From Rhodopseudomonas rhenobacensis (GTDB lineage: Bacteria > Pseudomonadota > Alphaproteobacteria > Rhizobiales > Xanthobacteraceae), in contig NZ_JACHIH010000014.1 of the NCBI RefSeq assembly GCF_014203125.1, forward strand, positions 50,291-114,290: a stretch of DNA of 64,000 bases. Reading direction: 5' to 3'. Shown here piece after piece: positions 57,482 through 64,000 of the stretch; positions within the stretch are counted from its first letter, which is position 1, and each line of letters begins with the position of its first letter. The notes under the pieces are model-generated. The model worked only from the letters and a program-made list of their open reading frames with translations, did no database searches and was not told the origin of the DNA. The translations under genes and the position numbers were made by a program.

Positions 57482-58123
57482 ATGCACGCCCCTTTGCTCA
57501 CCTCGCGCCTGGCGCTGTCGGAGGACGGCAGCATCGAAGGCTATGCCAGCCTGTTCGGCGCGGTCGACCAGGCCCGCGACATGGTGATGCCCGGCGCCTT
57601 CGCGCAGACGCTGAAAAGCAGGGGGCTGCGCAAGATCCCGATGCTGTTTCAGCACGACCCGGCCGAGCCGGTCGGGGTGTGGCTTGAACTCATCGAGGAT
57701 TTTCGCGGGCTGCGGGCGCGGGGCAAGCTGATCCCCGACGTGGCGCGCGGCCGCGAGTTGTTAGCACTGTTGCGTGCCGGCGCGATCGACGGGCTGTCGA
57801 TCGGCTATCGCACGGTGCGTGGCGCGATCGATCCGAAGACCCGGGTGCGACGGCTGCACCAGGTCGACCTCTGGGAGATTTCCATCGTCACTTTTCCGCT
57901 GCTCGCCGGCGCGCGGGTCAATGCCGTGAAGGACGCGGCGCGTCCGTCGCCGGCGCGCGCTGCCGCGGAGCGGCAATGGCGACAGCTGCAGGCTGATCAG
58001 TTCAGCGGCGCCGCGGACGCACCGGCGCCGCTGTCCCGGCGCGGGCGCGTGGCGGCATTGTCGCTGCGCACCCGCGCCGATCGCAAAGAGGCGCTGCGCG
58101 GTTTGAGCCGGCGTCACGTGTAG
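57482..58123 (+). CDS. HK97-family prohead protease (GTA gp4)
   Basis: The 213-residue protein starts after GAGG. The catalytic residues of the HK97 (U35) serine protease are visible: H58 in PMLFQHDPAEPVG, S106 in AIDGLSIGYRT and E132 in VDLWEISIVTFPL. It trims the scaffold part of the capsid protein during head maturation. The C-terminal 60 residues are basic and Ala-rich. The capsid gene follows 155 bases later, as expected. Confidence 0.95.
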   Translation: MHAPLLTSRLALSEDGSIEGYASLFGAVDQARDMVMPGAFAQTLKSRGLRKIPMLFQHDPAEPVGVWLELIEDFRGLRARGKLIPDVARGRELLALLRAGAIDGLSIGYRTVRGAIDPKTRVRRLHQVDLWEISIVTFPLLAGARVNAVKDAARPSPARAAAERQWRQLQADQFSGAADAPAPLSRRGRVAALSLRTRADRKEALRGLSRRHV

Positions 58124-58278
58124 CAGCTGCCGCTGGCAGACCCGGAGCCCGTCGGACTTCTGCTTCCGACCGCCGCGGCCACGGGAGCCTCGGTCGCATC
58201 CCCCGCATTGGTCTCGTCCACACGCCGCGGCGCCGCCGCGCTGCGTGGCTTTCGTGTGCCCATAACCAGGAGAACCCC

Positions 58279-59532
58279 ATGGACTATGCCATCGCCGACA
58301 CCGCGCCGGAGCACAAGGCCGGCATCGCCTCGCGCGAAGCCGAGCACGAGCTGCGCGCCACCTTCGAGGATTTCAAATCCGCCAATGACGAGCGGCTGGC
58401 GGAGCTGGAGCGCCGCCACGGCGACGTGCTGCTGGAAGAGAAGGTCGACCGCATCAACGCCGCGCTCGACGCCCAGCAGCGGCGGCTCGACGAGTTGGCG
58501 CTGCGCCAGGCGCGGCCGCAGCTCGACGGCCGCGTCCGGCCGAGCAACGACACCGCGCGCCGCGAGCACAAGAGCGCGTTCGAGGCCTACGTTCGCGCCG
58601 GCGACGCCGCGCCGTTGCGGGCGCTGGAAAGCAAGGCGATGTCGATCGGCTCCAATCCCGACGGCGGCTATCTGGTGCCGGTTGAGCTGGAACACAGCAT
58701 CTCCGAGCGGCTCGCCGCGATCTCGCCGATCCGCAGCATCAGCGCGGTGCGCGAGATCTCCGGCAGCGTCTACAAGAAGCCGTTCATGACCGCGGGCCCG
58801 GCCACCGGCTGGGTCGGCGAGACCGACGCCCGCGCCCAGACCGCGTCGCCGACGCTCGACGCGCTGTCGTTTCCGGCGATGGAGCTCTACGCCATGCCGG
58901 CGGCGACCGCGACGCTGCTCGACGACAGCGCGGTCGATCTCGACCAGTGGATCGCCTCCGAGGTCGAGCTGGTGTTCGCCGTGCAGGAGGGGGCCGCCTT
59001 CGTCGCCGGCGACGGCGTCAACCAGCCGAAGGGATTTTTGAGCTACACGACGGTCGCCAACGGCTCGTGGAGCTGGGGCAATCTCGGCACCATCGCCTCG
59101 GGTGCCGCCGGCGGCTTCGCGGCGAGCAATCCCTCCGACGTGCTGGTCGATCTGATCTACGCGCTGAAGGCCGGCTATCGGCAGAACGGTGCCTTCGTGA
59201 TGAACCGCAAGACGCAGGCGGCGATCCGCAAGTTCAAGGACTCCACCGGCGCCTATCTGTGGCAGCCGCCGGCGCAGGCCGGCGGTCGCGCCACGCTGAT
59301 GACCTTCCCGCTGGTCGAGGCCGAGGACATGCCGGACATCGCGGCGAATTCGCTGGCGGTGGCGTTCGGCGATTTCCGCCGCGGCTATCTGATCGTCGAC
59401 CGCGTCGGGGTGCGGGTGCTGCGCGATCCGTATTCCGCCAAGCCCTACGTGCTGTTCTATACGACGAAGCGGGTCGGCGGCGGCGTGCAGGACTTCGACG
59501 CCATTAAGCTGTTGAAGTTTGCGGCGAGCTGA
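58279..59532 (+). CDS. HK97-family major capsid protein (GTA gp5)
   Basis: The 417-residue protein follows an AGGAG site. The first 100 residues form a charged coiled-coil (EHELRATFEDFKSANDERLA, RRLDELALRQ), the scaffold delta-domain removed by the protease. The capsid fold follows: SIGSNPDGGYLVPVELEHSI near residue 115, TAGPATGWVGETDARAQT near 172, and FVAGDGVNQPKGFLSYTTVA near 240. It would form the head shell. After it the canonical gene order is broken by a block of envelope genes. Confidence 0.96.
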   Translation: MDYAIADTAPEHKAGIASREAEHELRATFEDFKSANDERLAELERRHGDVLLEEKVDRINAALDAQQRRLDELALRQARPQLDGRVRPSNDTARREHKSAFEAYVRAGDAAPLRALESKAMSIGSNPDGGYLVPVELEHSISERLAAISPIRSISAVREISGSVYKKPFMTAGPATGWVGETDARAQTASPTLDALSFPAMELYAMPAATATLLDDSAVDLDQWIASEVELVFAVQEGAAFVAGDGVNQPKGFLSYTTVANGSWSWGNLGTIASGAAGGFAASNPSDVLVDLIYALKAGYRQNGAFVMNRKTQAAIRKFKDSTGAYLWQPPAQAGGRATLMTFPLVEAEDMPDIAANSLAVAFGDFRRGYLIVDRVGVRVLRDPYSAKPYVLFYTTKRVGGGVQDFDAIKLLKFAAS

Positions 59533-59753
59533 GCGCGAAGCTCGAAGGCCGGGTGCGGCGCGCGTCGCGTCGGCACCCGGCGTTTCGCGATCCTCACCAG
59601 AACGGTGGCGGGGGACGTCGCTGGTCCGCAACCCGCTTGGCCATTGTGACGGATGGATCGCGGAATTGTGAATCCTGCACGACGTCCGTTGCCGGCGATG
59701 GAAAGACTCATGGGGGATGGAGCGTCCTCACCATCCAACCAAGGAGAGACATC

Positions 59754-60062
59754 ATGCGTTCACTCATGATCGCGGCGCTGGCCGCCGCATCGGCCGTGGC
59801 TGTGACGGCGTCGTCACCCGCGCAGGCGTTGGAGTATCAGTATTGCCTGCAGGGCGAGAACATGGGCTATCCGGGCGACTGCCAATACTACAGTTTCGCG
59901 CAATGCAAGGCGGCGGCCTCCGGCACCAACGCGGATTGCGGCATCAATCCCATGGTGGCGTTCGGCGCGGAGCGCGGCTACGGCGCCTACGCCTATGCGC
60001 CGCTCGAGGACAGCCGCGGCGCCTACGGCTATGCGCCGGTGGAGCGGCGGCTTCGCTGGTAG
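59754..60062 (+). CDS. Secreted DUF3551 protein
   Basis: The ATG at 59754 follows AAGGAG and gives 102 residues with a signal peptide (MRSLMIAALAAASAVAVTAS, cleaved near AQA). The mature part has the DUF3551 cysteine pattern: YCLQGENMGYPGDCQY, FAQCKAAASG and DCGINP. The C-terminus is Tyr/Gly-rich (GYGAYAYAPLEDSRGAYGYA). The family is abundant in Bradyrhizobium-like genomes and has no known function. It is not a phage gene, so it marks the left edge of the foreign block in the GTA module. Confidence 0.88.
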   Translation: MRSLMIAALAAASAVAVTASSPAQALEYQYCLQGENMGYPGDCQYYSFAQCKAAASGTNADCGINPMVAFGAERGYGAYAYAPLEDSRGAYGYAPVERRLRW

Positions 60063-60076
60063 CGAGCATTGCGGAG

Positions 60077-60171
60077 GGTGGGTTCGGCGCGCTTGCGCCG
60101 TAACCCACCGTAGGATCTAGGTTCGCGACTCGTTGTCGGTGGGTTACGCGCTTCGCGCTAAAACCCACCCT
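60077..60171. repeat. Paired hairpins of the GTGGGTT...AACCCAC type
   Basis: Two adjacent hairpins are present: GGTGGGTTCGGCGCGC with GCGCCGTAACCCACC (60077-60109), and GGTGGGTTACGCGC with GCGCTAAAACCCACC (60138-60171). They lie between convergent DUF3551 and secreted-protein genes. Confidence 0.75.
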
Positions 60172-60227
60172 ACAGGCAACGCAGCCCGACGAGCGCCCGA
60201 CCCGACCCGAGCGCCCGTCGCCAAGCG

Positions 60228-60584
60228 TCATCGGCAATAGCCGACGAGGCCGCAGCTGTAGGGCAGCCGGCCGTAGATATCGATCAGCGAAGTGCCGTAG
60301 TAATTGTTGTATTGGAAGGAATCCAGCCGGCCGTAATAGCCGGGCAGCGACAGCGGGCCGACCTGCAGCGGCTGTGCGGCGATCACCACCGGCTCGGCGT
60401 AGCGGCGCGGCGCCACCGGCTCTGCAAACACCGCGCCGAGCCGGCTGTGGCCGGCGAGGTCTGCGGCGTGCGAAGGCTGCGCGAGCGGCACAGCCAGCGC
60501 CAGCAGCAGCAGCAGGCGCGACAGAACTTGGCGCGACAGAACTTGGTGCGGCAGCAGGTGGCGCGGAACAGCAAAGCGCGGCAT
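60228..60584 (-). CDS. Small secreted protein of unknown function
   Basis: The start at 60584 (MPRFAVPRHLLPHQVLSRQ) follows GGAGG by five bases and gives 118 residues. A long basic N-region leads to the hydrophobic LLLLLALAVPLAQPSHA and a likely AxA cleavage. The mature part ends in a Tyr-rich segment LDSFQYNNYYGTSLIDIYG and SCGLVGYCR with two Cys. No family name can be given. It belongs to the envelope-gene block between the capsid and connector genes. Confidence 0.65.
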   Translation of the reverse strand: MPRFAVPRHLLPHQVLSRQVLSRLLLLLALAVPLAQPSHAADLAGHSRLGAVFAEPVAPRRYAEPVVIAAQPLQVGPLSLPGYYGRLDSFQYNNYYGTSLIDIYGRLPYSCGLVGYCR

Positions 60585-60689
60585 CGAAGCCTCCGGTTGA
60601 TCGGGGCATGGTGCCGCAACATGGTTAACAAAGCTTAACGATTGGTCGTCCTGAGAGCCTGGCCGCAAAGAGCGGCGGGCAGAGATGTT

Positions 60690-60796
60690 GCCATTGCGAG
60701 CCGAGGGTGGCGCGCAGCGCTGAACGCAGAGCGAGGCATTCCAGGGGCTTGTTGCGGAGTTGGATTGCTTCGTCGCAAAAGCTCCTCGCAATGAGC
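60690..60796. repeat. REP-like palindrome, GTCATTGCGAG family, copy 3 (diverged)
   Basis: GCCATTGCGAGCCGAGG and the end GCTCCTCGCAATGAG are inverted; the inner ATTCCAGGGGC pairs poorly with TTGGATTGCTTCG. It is a worn copy of the family at 5638 and 57229. Confidence 0.65.
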
Positions 60797-60890
60797 GTTG
60801 AATGCGTGAGTTGATCGATCACTTCGGAGCCGAGTGTTAGCCAAACGGCGCGGGCGACTCACCGCCCGCGCCGTCGGTCACTGGCCGCGG

Positions 60891-61496
60891 CTAGCGGGAA
60901 TAGCGTTCGCGGGCGCGATCTTCCTGGCGGTCGCCTTGGTACAGGATCTCGGCGAAGCGGCGCTTCTGCTGCTGGTCGAGGCTGTCATAGAGCGGCCGCG
61001 CCGCTTCGGTCAGCTTCTTCCAGTCGTTGGCGCGTTCGATGCGGCGGTCGGCGTCGCGGTTGATGGCGTCGAGCACGTTGTTCTCATCGCCGGTGGTGCG
61101 AGCGGCGCTGCCGGTGGTGCGGTCGTCATTGGTGGCGCGGCGATCGTCATTGGTCGCGCGGCGATCGTCGTTCTGGTTGCGGCGGTCGTCGCTGGCTTCC
61201 CGGCGCTCGTCTCCGGCGGTCTTGCGGTCGGCGCGCATCGCCATCACGCGATCGATCCGCCGCTTGTTGAGATCCGCCAACGCGCTCTCGAAGGCCGGCC
61301 AGTTCTTCTCCTGGTCGGCGGTCAGATGCAGATCGACCTTGATGCGCGCGGTGTGCACGGCGGCCTCGTTGACCAGCTGATTGGTGGTCTGCTCGGGGCG
61401 GTCGTCGCGGTCGCGATAGCGATCGCGGGCCTCTGCCGACAGTGTGGATCCGGTTATCACGGCGGCGCTCGCCAACAAGATCAAGGCTTTTCGCAC
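60891..61496 (-). CDS. Spy/CpxP-like periplasmic protein (LTxxQ motif)
   Basis: The 201-residue protein has a signal peptide (MRKALILLASAAVITGS) and an LTxxQ-type motif, LTADQEKNWPAFE, at residues 58-70, followed by long charged helices. A second one-motif helix (YDSLDQQQKRRFAEILY) lies near the C-terminus. Between them is a hydrophilic repeat (DDRRATN occurring twice near residues 111-124). Spy and CpxP are ATP-independent periplasmic chaperones or stress sensors; that role is inferred. It lies in the non-phage block inside the GTA module. Confidence 0.85.
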   Translation of the reverse strand: MRKALILLASAAVITGSTLSAEARDRYRDRDDRPEQTTNQLVNEAAVHTARIKVDLHLTADQEKNWPAFESALADLNKRRIDRVMAMRADRKTAGDERREASDDRRNQNDDRRATNDDRRATNDDRTTGSAARTTGDENNVLDAINRDADRRIERANDWKKLTEAARPLYDSLDQQQKRRFAEILYQGDRQEDRARERYSR

Positions 61497-61675
61497 GGCG
61501 TTCTCCTTTCGAGGAAATGGATGGTGAAGAGGTGCGGCGCGAGCGCACGGCTCGCATCGGCCTGACGTTCACGGCAGAGGAAGTCGCGGTTGCGGCAAAG
61601 GTTCCGCGACAGCGGGAATTTGCCGCTGCGCAAAGCCCGGCGCGATGCAGCCGCGTGTCAGCTGCATTGCGCCGA

Positions 61676-62434
61676 CTACAACGCCGCGCCCCAGCTCTTC
61701 GCGGTCCGCAGCATCCAGTCGCGATACAAGGTCAGCGGCGTGACGCCGGTGAGGCCGCCGCAGCCGGCCGCGTTGTTGGCGCCGGTCGACCACGACACTA
61801 AGCCTACGATCACCGCGCGGCCGGCCTGTTGCTGAAACACCGGCGCGCCGGAATCCCCGGTGCAGGCGCCGAGGCCTTGCTGTGCGTTATTGCTCTGCGG
61901 ATCGACCAGGCGGATCTGCAGCCGGCCGGGCCGCGAGGTCGATATCAGCTCGGCGGCGCGCACCACGCCGCCGCTCTTGCCGTCGCCGCGTCTGGCGACG
62001 CCGATGCCGGCGACGGTGAAGCTCTGCCCGGCGGCGATCGGCTCCAGCACTGCTGCGGTCGGCGCCGGAGTTTTCGAAGGCAGCGGTTCGGCGAGCTGCA
62101 GCAGCGCCACGTCGGCGCTGGCGCGGTGTGCGGCGATGCCTTGAGCGTGAAAGCCGGGATGCGTGGCGACGCGCCGCACGTCGTGCAGCGTCGGCTGCCG
62201 CGCCGCGTCGTACAGCACGATCTTGTAGTCGGCGCCGGGCGCGATGCAGTGCGCGGCGCTCAGCACCAAATCGGGGGCGATCAGCGCCCCGGAACAGAAA
62301 TTGCCGCGCGAGCCGATGACGGTGACGACGCTGCGGCCGACGCCGTCGTCGGTGGGTGCGGCGCCGCCGACCATCGCGGCGGCGGGCGAGGTCAGGGCGA
62401 GCGCGAACAGCATCGGGCGAAACAGGCGGGTCAT
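61676..62434 (-). CDS. Secreted trypsin-like serine protease (S1 family)
   Basis: The 252-residue protein has a signal peptide (MTRLFRPMLFALALTSPAAA) and a complete catalytic triad: H62 in VLSAAHCIAPG, D108 in ASADVALLQLAEP and S195 in CTGDSGAPVFQQ. Three Cys pairs are plausible (FCSGALIAPD with AAHC; LGACTGDSG with AAGCGGLTG). It would cut proteins in the periplasm or outside the cell. It is on the opposite strand to the phage genes and is the last gene of the inserted block, only 51 bases from the connector gene start. Confidence 0.93.
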   Translation of the reverse strand: MTRLFRPMLFALALTSPAAAMVGGAAPTDDGVGRSVVTVIGSRGNFCSGALIAPDLVLSAAHCIAPGADYKIVLYDAARQPTLHDVRRVATHPGFHAQGIAAHRASADVALLQLAEPLPSKTPAPTAAVLEPIAAGQSFTVAGIGVARRGDGKSGGVVRAAELISTSRPGRLQIRLVDPQSNNAQQGLGACTGDSGAPVFQQQAGRAVIVGLVSWSTGANNAAGCGGLTGVTPLTLYRDWMLRTAKSWGAAL

Positions 62435-62485
62435 CGGTGACGATCAAGCCGTCCCGCCGCGCCCTGTCAACATCGAGGATGCAAC

Positions 62486-63055
62486 ATGGCGGCGATTTTA
62501 CTGGTCGGGCCTGCGAGCGAGCCGTGGACGCTCGCCGAGGCCAAGAGCTTTTTGCGGGTCGAGCACGACGCCGACGACGCGGTGATCACCGCATTGATCG
62601 CCGCGGCGCGCGGCCAGATCGAGGCGCTGACCCGCCGCGCGCTGCTGCTGCAGAGCTGGCGGCTGGTGCTGGATCATTGGCCGGCGGAGGGCCGCGTCGA
62701 TGTGCGGATCGCGCCGCTGCGCGCGGTGACAGCAGCGCGGGTGTTCGACGGCGCCGGCGTGTCGCATCCGGTCGACCCGGCGGGCTTCGTGGTCGATGCC
62801 GCCGCCAATGTGATCGCCGCACCCTGCTGGTCGTTGCCGCCGCCGGGCCGCGCCCACGCCGGCATCGAGCTCGATCTGCAGCTCGGCTTCGGAGCGCAGG
62901 CCGCCGACGTGCCGGACGTTTTGCGTCACGCCATCCGCACGCTGGTCGTGCATTGGTACGAGAACCGCGGGCTGGTGGCGATCGGCCAGAGCGTGGCGAT
63001 GCTGCCGTCGAGCGTGGTGGCGATGATCGCGTCTTATCGGGTGCTGTCGCTATGA
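62486..63055 (+). CDS. Head-tail connector protein (GTA gp6)
   Basis: The 189-residue protein starts after GAGG (MAAILLVGPASEPWTLAEAK). The gp6-like adaptor fold is recognised from AKSFLRVEHDADDAVITALI and ARGQIEALTRRALLLQSWRL, and from the C-terminal VPDVLRHAIRTLVVHWYENR. It binds below the portal in the head completion ring. It overlaps the next gene in an ATGA. This marks the resumption of the GTA order after the envelope-gene block. Confidence 0.9.
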   Translation: MAAILLVGPASEPWTLAEAKSFLRVEHDADDAVITALIAAARGQIEALTRRALLLQSWRLVLDHWPAEGRVDVRIAPLRAVTAARVFDGAGVSHPVDPAGFVVDAAANVIAAPCWSLPPPGRAHAGIELDLQLGFGAQAADVPDVLRHAIRTLVVHWYENRGLVAIGQSVAMLPSSVVAMIASYRVLSL

Positions 63056-63384
63056 TCGATCCGGGACGCTTGAAGACGCGGCTGACCATCCTGGCGCCGG
63101 TGGAGACGCCGGACGGGCAGGGCGGCGTTGCGCGGGATTACGCGCTGCAGGCGGTCGTGTGGGCGGCGGTGGCGCCGTTGCCGTCGCGCGGGCCCGCCGC
63201 GGCGCGGCTCGACGCCGACGCGTTCGGCGCCGTGGTCCGGCTCCGCATCACGCTGCGGAGCAATGTCGAACTCAGCCTGCAGCATCGGCTGCGCGACGGC
63301 GGCAACGCGTATCGCATCGTCGCGATCCGCAGCATCGACGACGGCCGCTTCAACGAGATCGATGCGGAGTTGCGGGTGGAGTGA
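63052..63384 (+). CDS. Head closure protein (GTA gp7)
   Basis: The 110-residue protein (MIDPGRLKTRLTILAPVETP) matches phage head-tail joining proteins: DGQGGVARDYALQAVVWAAV near residue 21, FGAVVRLRITLRSNVELSLQ in the middle and YRIVAIRSIDDGRFNEIDAE at the end. It seals the head after packaging. It is coupled to the connector gene. A gap of 118 bases, larger than elsewhere in the module, separates it from the next gene. Confidence 0.9.
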   Translation: MIDPGRLKTRLTILAPVETPDGQGGVARDYALQAVVWAAVAPLPSRGPAAARLDADAFGAVVRLRITLRSNVELSLQHRLRDGGNAYRIVAIRSIDDGRFNEIDAELRVE

Positions 63385-63502
63385 AGCGTGTTCCGGACGC
63401 GGTGCTGCACCGTGAGCCGGGACCGTCGCAAAGGCTGCCATCGTAACGGCATGCCGCAATTCCTGGGCGTGAATGCGCCCATCAAGCCGAGGATCATCAC
63501 CG

Positions 63503-63806
63503 ATGACGACAGCCGCCGTGGCGCTGCGCGCCGCGATCCATCATGCGTTGTCCGCCGACAGCGGCCTCAGCGCCGCGCTCGGCGGCGCGCATGTCTACGA
63601 CGAGCCGCCGCGCAACGCCGCGTTTCCCTATGTGACGCTCGGCGAGGCGCGGGTCAGCAACGCCGCGGTCGATGGCGGCCCGACGCTGGAACATCAGCTG
63701 ACGCTGCACGCCTGGTCGCGGCAGGGCGGCCACAAGGAAGCGCACGTCATCACCGGCGCGCTGCTCGCCGCGCTCGACGACGCGCCGCTGCCGCTCGGCG
63801 GCCATC
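63503..63806 (+). pseudogene. DUF3168 tail completion protein gene (GTA gp8), cut by an insertion sequence
   Basis: The ATG at 63503 follows GAGG. The DUF3168 sequence runs for about 101 residues: VALRAAIHHALSADSGLSAA, YDEPPRNAAFPYVTLGEARV and LTLHAWSRQGGHKEAHVITG, to PLPLGGHP. The family normally continues for another 30 or so residues with a characteristic end. Here the frame passes into unrelated sequence that encodes a transposase on the other strand. The frame stays open to the window end, but only as fusion sequence. The gene is therefore broken unless the element is lost. Confidence 0.85.
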
Positions 63807-64000
63807 CAGGGCTATCGCATGTGTTGGATGAGTTCGAAGAGGAACGTATCGTTCCATCCTGCACGTTTCAGTTTTCCGCGCAGCGATGTGGTGTTGTCTG
63901 GATGTGCCCTTGCGACGTTGAGGGCCAGGCGTCTGAGCACGGCGAGGTTGGCGGGGGCGTTGTCCTTGCGATTGCGCGCCAAGTCCTCGTCGAGCACGAC
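63807..64000 (-). mobile_element. Right or left end of an ISAs1-type insertion sequence (continues beyond window)
   Basis: From about CAGGGCTATCGCATGTG at 63807 the sequence stops resembling the DUF3168 gene and encodes a transposase C-terminus on the minus strand. The exact IS end and target duplication cannot be fixed, because the other end is outside the window. Confidence 0.75.
63812..64000 (-). CDS. ISAs1-family transposase, C-terminal fragment (gene continues beyond window)
   Basis: About 60 residues are visible on the minus strand before the window ends. The segment ENAPANLAVLRRLALNVARA-like (here NAPANLAVLRRLALNVARAH), followed by TTSLRGKLKRAGWNDTFLFE and the end LIQHMR, is the conserved C-terminus of ISAs1/DDE transposases (LRRLALNLL...KRxxAGWxxxFL). 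The reading frame is open to the edge, so the element may be intact. The gene ends five bases from the inferred end of the insertion sequence, which is typical for compact IS elements. Confidence 0.82.
   Translation of the reverse strand, partial: VVLDEDLARNRKDNAPANLAVLRRLALNVARAHPDNTTSLRGKLKRAGWNDTFLFELIQHMR

Noticed and set aside
55223..59631. Long minus-strand frames opposite the portal and capsid genes
   Set aside because: The plus-strand proteins have complete phage motifs; the antisense frames have none.

Overview
The window reads as a chromosomal segment of a GC-rich alphaproteobacterium of the Bradyrhizobium/Rhodopseudomonas group (Nitrobacteraceae). The evidence is the ImuB-DnaE2 mutasome, MucR/Ros-type and DnaA-like regulators, the families DUF2336, DUF1491, DUF3551, DUF5330, DUF6456, TIGR03808 and TIGR03809, rhizobial palindromic repeats, and a gene-transfer-agent (GTA) type head cluster. 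I saw no tRNA, rRNA or CRISPR array. All family names are recognised from sequence motifs by eye; no database was searched.

Layout. 1-4.5 kb: the 3' part of imuB and complete dnaE2 (SOS mutagenesis). 5-13 kb: an enoyl-CoA hydratase, an ECF sigma factor with its NrsF-type membrane anti-sigma factor, a diguanylate cyclase coupled to a DUF2336 protein, an orphan anti-sigma-like protein, and a terminator-capped RNA candidate. 12.5-15.5 kb: the TIGR03809/TIGR03808 pair and pyroglutamyl peptidase. 15.8-23.8 kb: a methylmalonyl-CoA mutase locus (meaB, mutB, a GFA gene, mutA) into which a HepT/MntA-like and a VapBC-like toxin-antitoxin pair are interleaved; mutA carries an in-frame palindromic repeat. 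23.9-25.7 kb: the folate operon folP-folB-folK. 26-33 kb: a HerA-like ATPase, an M20 peptidase, a class A beta-lactamase and a GT39-type membrane glycosyltransferase. 33-43.5 kb: regulators (MucR-like without the usual zinc ligands, DnaA domain IV, DUF6456), sufE, a DivJ/PleC-like histidine kinase and envelope proteins. 43.8-50.3 kb: a DUF1254/DUF1214 pair, a class A penicillin-binding protein, a YcgN family protein, a strong small-RNA candidate with an exposed anti-Shine-Dalgarno motif, and a DHA2 exporter. 50.6-53.5 kb: a chemoreceptor, a Flp-type pilin and very small membrane proteins, one of them preceded by a good promoter and a possible leaderless 19-residue peptide.

53.5-64 kb is a GTA/prophage head module in canonical order: terminase small-like, terminase large, portal, two small genes, prohead protease, HK97 capsid, then after an insertion the connector, head closure and DUF3168 genes. 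It is damaged or remodelled in two ways. About 2.9 kb of non-phage envelope genes (DUF3551, a small secreted protein, a Spy-like protein, a trypsin-like protease) lie between capsid and connector, and an ISAs1-type insertion sequence cuts the DUF3168 gene at the window edge. Several families of dispersed palindromic repeats (REP/MITE-like) fill intergenic gaps; some coincide with stop codons of the upstream gene.
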